Below, piece by piece: positions 1 to 5,294 of a stretch of 5,294 bases of DNA. This DNA comes from Hyphomicrobium sp. Its GTDB lineage: Bacteria; Pseudomonadota; Alphaproteobacteria; Rhizobiales; Hyphomicrobiaceae. Position numbers and translations under genes: made by a program. Numbering within the stretch: the stretch's first letter is position 1; each line of letters begins with the position of its first letter. The stretch spans positions 1 through 5,294 of the forward strand of contig JAICLG010000209.1 in NCBI GenBank assembly GCA_025927515.1, in the 5' to 3' direction. Below the pieces are notes generated by a model. The model saw only the letters and a list, made by a program, of their open reading frames with translations, did no database searches and had not been told where the DNA came from.

Positions 1-384
1 CGGATCGTCATGCACGGGCCGGACGGAATCATACCTGGCGACGTGGCGAACGCGCTGGCGCTAACGCTGCATGAGCTCGGGACCAATGCCATAAAATATG
101 GCGCCTGGTCGAGTTCGACCGGCACCGTTCATATCGCGTGGAAGCTCGACCAATTGGCTGACAACGAGGCGCGCTTCGAACTCGTCTGGGACGAGCGGGG
201 CGGGCCGGCCGTGGCGCAACCCGAGCGGCGTGGCCTCGGTTCCATGCTGATCGATAGCGGCTTTCCGAGCGCCACGGTCGACCGTACCTTTAGAGAAGGC
301 GGCGTACACTGCCGCATAACGGCGATTATCAATCAGGCAACGACACGGCGGACGCGCGGGCGGCGGTCTTCGCAAATGACGTGA
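1..384 (+). CDS. HWE-family sensor histidine kinase, C-terminal ATPase part (5' end outside window)
   Basis: This is the tail of a histidine kinase; 127 residues are visible and the reading frame is open to the left edge, so the sensor and His-phosphorylation domains lie outside. What remains is a HATPase_c domain of the HWE type. The N box is LHELGTNAIKYG (H24, E25, N29), the W-x-E motif is WDERGGP (W63, E65), and the glycine-rich GLGSMLI motif is at about 78-84. The His in the N box plus W-x-E define the HWE family, known mainly from alphaproteobacteria, where members often feed stress or light responses. The domain would bind ATP and phosphorylate a histidine in its own upstream DHp domain. 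The protein ends in a short basic tail (TTRRTRGRRSSQMT) with no attached receiver. It resembles the ATPase domain of the hybrid kinase at 2541-4478, so the two are paralogous. It converges on the GH15 gene. The input signal cannot be deduced. Confidence 0.9.
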   Translation, partial: RIVMHGPDGIIPGDVANALALTLHELGTNAIKYGAWSSSTGTVHIAWKLDQLADNEARFELVWDERGGPAVAQPERRGLGSMLIDSGFPSATVDRTFREGGVHCRITAIINQATTRRTRGRRSSQMT

Positions 385-387
385 GGA

Positions 388-2274
388 TCACGCCAGGTGC
401 TGCAGAGTTTGCTCCACATGCATGCCAAAATCGGCGCTCTCTGGAGAGTGGATGTGTTTCGGATCGGCCTTGGGCGGCGCCGCCCACGCGTCGTCCCATC
501 CGCGGGATAGCCGCGTCGCGGAGTTGATAAGGCCGGCCATCGAATAGGTCTGCGGAATATTTCCCCAGAGTTGTCCCGTGGCCGGGTGCAAATCCTCGCT
601 CAACATTCCAAACGCATTGCGGTGGCCGAGCAGCTCGCCAAACAGCTCGCGCGCCTGTCCAGTCCGGCCGATCAAAGCCAAAGCGTCGATGTACCAGAAT
701 TGGCAAGCCAGGAAGGCGGACTCGGGCAGACCGAAATCGTCCTCGGCCGCGTAGCGCAGCATCAGTCCATTGCGCATCAGCTCGCGGCCGATCGTATCGC
801 ACGTCTTGATGAAGCGCGGATCACCCGGGGCGACGAGTCCAAGCTCGGCGAGCAACAGGACGCTTGCATCGAGTTCATCGGTGTCGAACGCGCCGGTAAA
901 CGCGCCACGCTTATCGCTCCAGGCCCGAGACAGGATTTCTGAACGAATGCGATCCGCCGACTGCCTCCAGTATCCGGCCCTGTCGGACAGTCCGAGCAGG
1001 GTTGCAATTCGAGCCAGGCGATCGCAGGCAACCCAGCACATCGTCGCCGAGTGGGTGTGAATGCGCTCACGTCCGCGATATTCCCAAATGCCGGCGTCGG
1101 GCTCGAGATATAAGCGCCGGGCTTGCTGTCCAAGATGCTCAAGCTCGCGGAAGAGGCTTGCGTCTCCCATTCGCGGCAGACGTTGGTCGATGAACATTTG
1201 TGCAGCGCCCAGGATAACGCTGCCGTAGGCATCGTGCTGAAGCTGCTTTGAAGCGAGATTGCCGATGCGAACCGGACCCATTCCAAGGTAGCCCTTGAGA
1301 TCGGGCGCAATCCGTTCCTCGGTCGTGTCGTTGTGGATGATGCCGTACACCGGTTTCAGCGGGCTTTGGGCGTCCGCGACAATCGTCGTGATGTAGTTGA
1401 GGTAGTGCTCCATCGATTGCGTGGCGCCCAAGCGGTTCAGCGCCTGGATGACGAAGTATGCGTCGCGGAGCCAGCAGAAGCGATAATCCCATGTGCGCGG
1501 CGTGTTCGGAGCTTCCGGTATGGAGGTCGTCAGCGCGGCGGTGATCGCTCCCGTTTCCTCGAACGTGCAGAGCTTCAGCGAAATTGCCGCCCGGATGACA
1601 TCGGGCTGCCATTCATAGCTGATGGCGAGTCCCCGCACCCAGTTGACCCAGTATTCGCGCGTCGATTCGAGAAACTCTCTCGACATCGTATCGACCGGGC
1701 TTTCGATCGGCTCGTCGTTGCCAAGTACGAGGGTTACGGGACGGGTCAACGCAAAAGGCGTCTCGTGCACGATGTACGAAACTGCGAGATCCGTCGTAAC
1801 CCGGACTGGCGTTCCGCTGCCGCCGTAGCGGATATGGTTCGAGCCCTGAGAAGGAACGGCGGTTGTCTGGCCGTAGTCGAACGTCGGACGGACGCGGCAG
1901 ACGATTCGAGGCAGGCCGCTCAGCGGTTCGATACGGCGAATGAGCTGCGTCGGGTGAAACGAGCGTCCGTAGCGTGGAAAGCGCGGCGCAAAATCGGTTA
2001 CCTTGACGCTCGCGCCGTTGCTCGCGACCAACACCGTCTCCAGGATGCAGGTATTGCGAACGTAGCTTGACGTCGCGGATACTTGACCTTCGAGAACGAC
2101 ATCGCAAAAGCCTTTGTCCTCCGGACCGGAAAGCAGGCGGCAAAAAACGGGGTCGCCGTCGAGTCTCGGAAAACACCACCACACGATGCGACCACCCGGA
2201 TCGATCAGCGCGGCGACACGGCCGTTACCGATTGCGGCGACGTCGAGCGAGGAACGGTATGTCGTGCCAGTCAT
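388..2274 (-). CDS. Glycoside hydrolase family 15 protein (glucoamylase/trehalase-like)
   Basis: This is a complete 628-residue protein of about the usual length for bacterial GH15 enzymes, which invert the anomeric configuration while hydrolysing alpha-glucosidic bonds in trehalose, glucans or dextran. The N-terminal beta domain opens with IGNGRVAALIDPGG and WWCFPRLDGDP (residues about 15-42). The (alpha/alpha)6 barrel begins near 220 and carries WDYRFCWLRDAY (262-273), GNLASKQLQHDAYGSVI (338-354), IWEYRGRERIHTHS (396-409) and MLSEDLHPATGQLWGNIPQ (557-575). Glu398 in WEYRG and Glu560 in LSED are the likely general acid and base, by analogy with the family. There is no signal peptide or membrane segment, so it should be cytoplasmic. 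The start chosen is ATG at 2274, with GGGGG at 2284-2280 placed 5 bases ahead; TTG at 2277 is in frame but too close to that site, and a stop at 2298 excludes anything longer. Related alphaproteobacterial genes often sit beside trehalose synthesis genes (from memory); none is visible here. The substrate is undetermined. Confidence 0.93.
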   Translation of the reverse strand: MTGTTYRSSLDVAAIGNGRVAALIDPGGRIVWWCFPRLDGDPVFCRLLSGPEDKGFCDVVLEGQVSATSSYVRNTCILETVLVASNGASVKVTDFAPRFPRYGRSFHPTQLIRRIEPLSGLPRIVCRVRPTFDYGQTTAVPSQGSNHIRYGGSGTPVRVTTDLAVSYIVHETPFALTRPVTLVLGNDEPIESPVDTMSREFLESTREYWVNWVRGLAISYEWQPDVIRAAISLKLCTFEETGAITAALTTSIPEAPNTPRTWDYRFCWLRDAYFVIQALNRLGATQSMEHYLNYITTIVADAQSPLKPVYGIIHNDTTEERIAPDLKGYLGMGPVRIGNLASKQLQHDAYGSVILGAAQMFIDQRLPRMGDASLFRELEHLGQQARRLYLEPDAGIWEYRGRERIHTHSATMCWVACDRLARIATLLGLSDRAGYWRQSADRIRSEILSRAWSDKRGAFTGAFDTDELDASVLLLAELGLVAPGDPRFIKTCDTIGRELMRNGLMLRYAAEDDFGLPESAFLACQFWYIDALALIGRTGQARELFGELLGHRNAFGMLSEDLHPATGQLWGNIPQTYSMAGLINSATRLSRGWDDAWAAPPKADPKHIHSPESADFGMHVEQTLQHLA

Positions 2275-2279
2275 CAAAT

Positions 2280-2284
2280 CCCCC
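2280..2284 (-). promoter_or_regulatory. Ribosome binding site of the GH15 gene
   Basis: GGGGG on the minus strand lies 5 bases before the ATG at 2274 and can pair with the CCUCC anti-Shine-Dalgarno sequence through one G-U wobble. Only one base separates the extended GGGGGA from the alternative TTG at 2277, so the site favours the ATG. Confidence 0.55.
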
Positions 2285-2308
2285 GACAGAAGGCGCTATT
2301 TGCAATTC

Positions 2309-2350
2309 CGACCAACGCGTGACTCCGCTACAGGTTTCGCGCGACCAACG
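2309..2350 (-). repeat. Direct repeat of CGTTGGTCG upstream of the GH15 gene
   Basis: The 9-mer CGACCAACG (CGTTGGTCG on the minus strand) occurs at 2309-2317 and 2342-2350, 33 bases apart start to start, which is about three helical turns. The copies end roughly 35 and 68 bases before the GH15 ATG, where a regulator or polymerase would be expected to bind. The repeat is directly visible; a role as a tandem operator is inference and no regulator is known for it. Confidence 0.4.
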
Positions 2351-2365
2351 TAAGCGAGCAAGGGG

Positions 2366-2433
2366 TCGATCGACTAGGATCGCTTGTAGCCAAACTCGGG
2401 CACTTGTTGCAGTCCGGAACGCCCATCGATCGA
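2366..2433. repeat. Pair of TCGATCGA palindromes spaced 60 bases
   Basis: TCGATCGA occurs at 2366-2373 and 2426-2433, exactly 60 bases apart. Each copy extends to a 10-base palindrome: GTCGATCGAC at 2365-2374 and ATCGATCGAT at 2425-2434. The left copy is also flanked by a 6-bp inverted repeat, AAGCGA at 2352-2357 against TCGCTT at 2380-2385. Such in-phase palindromes could be paired sites for a dimeric regulator of the GH15 gene, but CGATCG-like words are common in GC-rich alphaproteobacterial DNA, so chance is not excluded. Confidence 0.4.
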
Positions 2434-2540
2434 TATGCGTCCTCAGGGACGAATGTTGCCGAACTATGGCTCGGTGGTTTTTTTAACGTAGCGGTAACGA
2501 AAATTCAGTTTAGCGCGACAGCTTGCCAACGGCCGCTCGT

Positions 2541-4478
2541 CTAATTCAGGTGTCCTGATATCGATTCACTCGATACCAAGACGGATTTTTCCGATGCCTG
2601 ATGGCGAAGCTGCGATACCAACTTTTTGACGTCCGCGGGGCTATAGGGTTTGGTCAAATGCGGATAGTCGCGAAGCGGTGGCGGCAGGAAGATCAAGTCG
2701 TTGTATCCGGTCGTAAACGCGAACGGTATCTTCCGCCGGTCGAGAATTTGGGCGATGGGCGCGCTGTTATCGGCGCCAAGGTTGATGTCGATCAACGCAA
2801 TGTCGAACTCGGCATCTGTCGCCGCAGCCAATGCATCGGGGAGCCTCGCAATGGGGCCAACGACGGTGTGGCCTTCCGCTTCGAGATCGAGCTTCAGCTG
2901 GAGTGCGATAAGAGCTTCATCTTCGATCAGCAGAATTCGGCATGCACACTGAGACGGTGCGGTCGGCGCGGGCGACAGCGAACACGGGTTCGAGACGATC
3001 GCGATATGGCGCGGACTAACCATGCGCGTTCGTATCGAGATATTGCCTTCGAAGCTGAACTCGAATCCTTCGGGCGCAAGTTTCATATTCGCTTGTCCCC
3101 CGCACTCTGACGCAGCGCTGCGTACGACGGTCAGCCCAAAGCCGTTGCGGATCGGGTTCGTGCACGGCGGACCGCCGCGTTCTTTCCACGAAAACAGAAT
3201 CTTTTCGCCATCGGCATCGGTCACACGCGACCAGTTCACCGATACCGTTCCGCCGGATCTCGACAACGATCCGTGCTTTACCGCGTTGGTTACAAGCTCA
3301 TGGAGAAGCAACGCCATGGATTGAGCGAATTTCGAGGTAAGGCGCACTTTGTCGCCATCGAACCTGATGTCGTTATCGGTGCGTGACCTGAAAGGTTCGA
3401 GTGCGCCTGCCACCAATTCGTGCAGGTCGACGCCGGTCCAACTGCTTTGACGCAGCAAGTCGTGGGCTGCCGACATGGCGTGGATGCGGCCGTCGAGCGC
3501 TGACGAGAAGGCACTGATGGACACGGCGTTCGAACTCGACAGCCGGGCGATTGCGGCGACATTGGCGAGGATGTTTTTCACGCGATGATCGAGTTCGGCC
3601 ATGAGCAATTGCTGATGACTGTCGGCCAACTTGCGTTCGGTCACATCGAGAAGCGTTCCGAGGACGCGGACGGCGCCACCTTCGCCACTCTTGAAAGCGC
3701 GTGCGCGTGCAAGGATCCAGGCGATGCCGCGTGCGCCGTTGACGCGGAATTCAAGCTCGGAGGTCGTATCCGCGAAATTCGCGGCCTGAAAATAGCTGCG
3801 AACAGCCTCTCTATCCTCCTCCGACACGGTGTCTATAAAGGACTCGAAGTCCTGCTTCGGGGGTATGGCGACGTGTAGAACTTCGGCGATGTTCTGCGAC
3901 CATTGCAACGTTTGCTCCATATGGTCGTATTCGAACGTCGCGAGACGCGCTGCTTCACTGGCGAGCCGCAAACGCTCCTCGCTTTGCTGGAGCAGGGCGT
4001 GGGATTCTTCCAGCTGTTCGGTGCGTTGCCGAACGCGTTCCTCGAGCTGGGCGTTGAGATTATCGAGCTGCCGGCTTTTTCGATACAACTCCACGAATAT
4101 CTGCACCTTCGCTCGAAGGATCTCCGGCACGACCGGGACGGGCACATAGTCGACGGCGCCCGTGCGATAACCTTTCAGAAGATCGTCGGTGTCGAGACGC
4201 ACAGCCGAGATGAAAATGACCGCGGTCTTCTCGTGGCGCGGATGATTTCTGATCATCGACGCAAGCTCGAAACCGTCGAGATCCGGCATGCAGACATCCA
4301 TCAGGATGACTGCAATTTCCTTCTTCAAGAGAGCCGACAGCGCTTCTTCCGCGGTCGTCGCCTTGATCAGCGTCGCATCCAGGCCATCGAGAATGGCCTC
4401 GTACGCGAGAAGCTTTCCAGGCTGATCATCGACAAGAAGAATGTTGACGATATCGTCTGAAACCACATCTACCCCCAT
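2541..4478 (-). CDS. Hybrid signalling protein: receiver - PAS - HWE histidine kinase - receiver
   Basis: This is a complete cytoplasmic protein of 645 residues with no membrane segment. In order it has: an N-terminal receiver (about 11-125) with DD17-18 and phosphoacceptor D61 in LMDVCMPD; a coiled-coil linker (about 133-172, NAQLEERVRQRTEQLEES); a PAS fold (about 170-287) closing with LGTLLDVTERK; an HWE phosphoacceptor domain with H298 in ELDHRVKN; a HATPase domain with N box LLHELVTNAVKHG (H393, N398), W-x-E as WKERGGP (431-437) and GFGL (446-449); a low-complexity linker (about 485-510); and a C-terminal receiver (514-625) with E519/D520, D564 in LIDINLG, T589 and K610 in TKPY. The first receiver has Val114 where receivers normally carry a conserved Lys (DYVPVPVVP). 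The likely role is an intermediate in a phosphorelay, phosphorylating itself and its own or partner receivers. The start at 4478 overlaps the upstream stop (TGATG), implying translational coupling. GTG at 4466 is a serious alternative, giving 641 residues. The PAS ligand and the output are unknown. Confidence 0.92.
   Translation of the reverse strand: MGVDVVSDDIVNILLVDDQPGKLLAYEAILDGLDATLIKATTAEEALSALLKKEIAVILMDVCMPDLDGFELASMIRNHPRHEKTAVIFISAVRLDTDDLLKGYRTGAVDYVPVPVVPEILRAKVQIFVELYRKSRQLDNLNAQLEERVRQRTEQLEESHALLQQSEERLRLASEAARLATFEYDHMEQTLQWSQNIAEVLHVAIPPKQDFESFIDTVSEEDREAVRSYFQAANFADTTSELEFRVNGARGIAWILARARAFKSGEGGAVRVLGTLLDVTERKLADSHQQLLMAELDHRVKNILANVAAIARLSSSNAVSISAFSSALDGRIHAMSAAHDLLRQSSWTGVDLHELVAGALEPFRSRTDNDIRFDGDKVRLTSKFAQSMALLLHELVTNAVKHGSLSRSGGTVSVNWSRVTDADGEKILFSWKERGGPPCTNPIRNGFGLTVVRSAASECGGQANMKLAPEGFEFSFEGNISIRTRMVSPRHIAIVSNPCSLSPAPTAPSQCACRILLIEDEALIALQLKLDLEAEGHTVVGPIARLPDALAAATDAEFDIALIDINLGADNSAPIAQILDRRKIPFAFTTGYNDLIFLPPPLRDYPHLTKPYSPADVKKLVSQLRHQASEKSVLVSSESISGHLN
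4472..4476 (-). promoter_or_regulatory. Possible ribosome binding site inside the annotated start of the hybrid kinase
   Basis: GGGGG on the minus strand lies just after the ATG at 4478 and 5 bases before an in-frame GTG at 4466. This is the same sequence and spacing as the GH15 gene's site. Ahead of the ATG itself I see only the weak CGGTG. The site therefore argues for GTG 4466 as the true or an additional start, while the TGATG overlap argues for ATG 4478. Confidence 0.4.
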
Positions 4479-5294
4479 CACCGATGCAGCCACATGCGCA
4501 TTACCGAGAGCAGCTGCTCCGTATCCACCGGCTTTGCGAGGTAATCGGAAGCTCCGGCTTCCAGGCATTTTTCGCGATCGCCCTTCATCGCCTTCGCCGT
4601 CAGAGCAATGATCGGAAGCCGTTGATGCTTCTCACCGCCCCGAATGCGCTGCATCGTCTGATAGCCATCCATCTCGGGCATCATGATGTCCATCAAGACG
4701 ATGGACACATCATTTGAATCCAACGTTTGGATGGCTTCAAGTCCTGTCGTCGCGGTGAGAACGTGCATGCCGCGGCGTTCAAGTAGGCTGCTGAGCGCAA
4801 ATATATTGCGCGCGTCGTCGTCCACGAGGAGCACATTGCGCCCCAACAGGTAATCGTCCGTGCCGTGGAGCCTGGACAAAAGCTTCTGCTTTTCCGCCGG
4901 CAGATCCGAGATGACCCGGTGCAGGAACAGCGCCGTCTCATCGAGCAGCCTTTCAGGAGACTCGACGCCCTTGACGACGACAGTTCGCGCCAATTGTCTG
5001 ATTTTCAGATCTTCTTCATTCGACAGCTCGCGACCCGTGAACACGATGACCGGAATATCGCGAAGCGTCGGTATACCGCACATCCGTTCGAGAACGTCGA
5101 ACCCGGACATGTCGGGCAACTTGAGATCGAGGACGACGCAATCGACCCTTTGGGCTTGGAGGATCTTCATGGCGGCGGCGCCATCGGCTGCTGTCAGGAT
5201 CTCGATGTCTCCGCTCATTAGAAGCTCGGCAATGCTCATGCGCTCTGCAGGATTGTCCTCGACGATCAAAAGGTGCTTGCGCGGCGCATTTGAA
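4478..5294 (-). CDS. Tandem receiver C-terminus of a probable hybrid histidine kinase (5' end outside window)
   Basis: The frame is open to the right edge (SNAPRKHLLIVEDN), so 271 residues of a longer protein are visible. They form two complete receiver domains. Receiver A (about 8-127) has E12/D13, phosphoacceptor D56 in VVLDLKLPD, T86 in FTGREL and K108 in VVVKG, followed by SPERLLDETALFLHR. Receiver B (about 152-271) begins NVLLVDDDARNIFALSSLL and has D202 in LMDIMMPEMDGY, T232 in ALTAKAMKGDREKCL and K254 in YLAKPVD. All key residues are present, so both should accept phosphate. This tail is typical of large hybrid kinases with HAMP or GAF sensor regions, HisKA and HATPase domains; that front end is inferred, not seen. 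A free-standing multi-receiver regulator is the alternative. The gene ends in the TGATG overlap with the hybrid kinase gene, so the two should be cotranscribed and act in one relay. The first visible possible start, TTG at 5269, falls inside receiver A and is not the real start. Confidence 0.9.
   Translation of the reverse strand, partial: SNAPRKHLLIVEDNPAERMSIAELLMSGDIEILTAADGAAAMKILQAQRVDCVVLDLKLPDMSGFDVLERMCGIPTLRDIPVIVFTGRELSNEEDLKIRQLARTVVVKGVESPERLLDETALFLHRVISDLPAEKQKLLSRLHGTDDYLLGRNVLLVDDDARNIFALSSLLERRGMHVLTATTGLEAIQTLDSNDVSIVLMDIMMPEMDGYQTMQRIRGGEKHQRLPIIALTAKAMKGDREKCLEAGASDYLAKPVDTEQLLSVMRMWLHR

Larger units (their letters stand above)
2275..2540. other. Non-coding gap between hybrid kinase and GH15 genes (probable GH15 control region)
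   Basis: These 266 bases hold no convincing gene on either strand. They separate two genes read in the same direction, so they should contain the 3' end signals of the kinase unit and probably a promoter for the GH15 gene. I could not identify a convincing sigma-70 type -35/-10 pair or a strong terminator on the minus strand. What stands out is a 9-base direct repeat near the GH15 start, two TCGATCGA palindromes 60 bases apart, a 5-bp hairpin (CGTCC/GGACG, 2438-2451) and a 7-base T run at 2478-2484 (an A run on the minus strand). The repeats are listed separately. Confidence 0.7.

Noticed and set aside
1333..2070. A 245-codon open frame on the plus strand opposite the GH15 gene
   Set aside because: Its translation is rich in Arg and Ala with no recognisable domain, and it lies entirely antisense to a strongly conserved GH15 gene. 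It is a GC-rich shadow frame.
2275..2277. TTG at 2277 as GH15 start
   Set aside because: It sits almost on top of the GGGGGA ribosome binding site; ATG at 2274 has proper spacing and is a stronger start codon.
2459..2484. CCGA/TCGG hairpin followed by seven T as a rho-independent terminator
   Set aside because: The stem is only 4 bp with an 8-base loop, and no plus-strand gene ends here; on the minus strand it would be followed by no T run.
2504..2530. TTGGCA-N16-TGAATT on the minus strand as a sigma-70 promoter for GH15
   Set aside because: The -10 box matches the consensus at only three of six positions and lies over 200 bases from the start codon; too weak to annotate.
3903..4460. A 185-codon plus-strand frame opposite the hybrid kinase
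   Set aside because: It is antisense to the receiver, coiled-coil and PAS coding sequence, with no family-like motif; the minus-strand frame explains this DNA fully.
4479..4568. Longer N-terminus of the hybrid kinase from ATG at 4568
   Set aside because: The extra 30 residues lie inside the last part of the upstream gene's receiver B in another frame and look like no receiver N-terminus; the receiver begins a few residues after the ATG at 4478.
1..5294. Mobile element, CRISPR array, tRNA or rRNA
   Set aside because: No transposase motifs, terminal inverted repeats, regularly spaced repeats or RNA gene signatures were seen; composition and gene content look like ordinary chromosome.

Overview
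The window looks like part of an alphaproteobacterial chromosome, most likely from the Hyphomicrobiales or a neighbouring order such as Sphingomonadales. The reasons are its high GC content, the GC-rich third positions that leave long shadow frames, two HWE-type histidine kinase ATPase domains, and a cytoplasmic GH15 enzyme of the type common in that class. This placement is inferred from protein character and not from any marker gene. There are four protein-coding genes, two of them cut by the window edges. I saw no RNA gene, mobile element or CRISPR array.

Layout. (1) Bases 1-384 (+) hold the C-terminal ATPase part of an HWE-family sensor histidine kinase whose front lies left of the window. 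(2) Bases 388-2274 (-) hold a complete glycoside hydrolase family 15 protein, convergent with the first gene, with only 3 bases between the two stop codons. (3) Bases 2275-2540 are non-coding. They carry the presumed control region of the GH15 gene, with a 9-base direct repeat, two identical TCGATCGA palindromes exactly 60 bases apart, and an A/T tract. (4) Bases 2541-4478 (-) hold a complete receiver-PAS-HWE kinase-receiver hybrid protein. (5) Bases 4478-5294 (-) hold the C-terminal tandem receivers of a second, larger signalling protein, probably a hybrid histidine kinase, whose front lies right of the window. Its stop codon overlaps the start of gene 4 by one base (TGATG).

How it fits together. 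Genes 5 and 4 form a translationally coupled two-gene unit read leftward. Together they show four receiver domains and one full HWE kinase core, which suggests a multistep phosphorelay (inference). The GH15 gene follows in the same direction after a 266-base gap and could have its own promoter. Its substrate cannot be fixed from sequence: related bacterial enzymes act on trehalose or on alpha-glucans. A role in stress or osmotic carbohydrate metabolism under these or other regulators is plausible but unproven. I found no clearly novel system. The most unusual items are the repeat-rich intergenic region, the N-terminal receiver lacking its conserved lysine, and an ambiguous start for gene 4.
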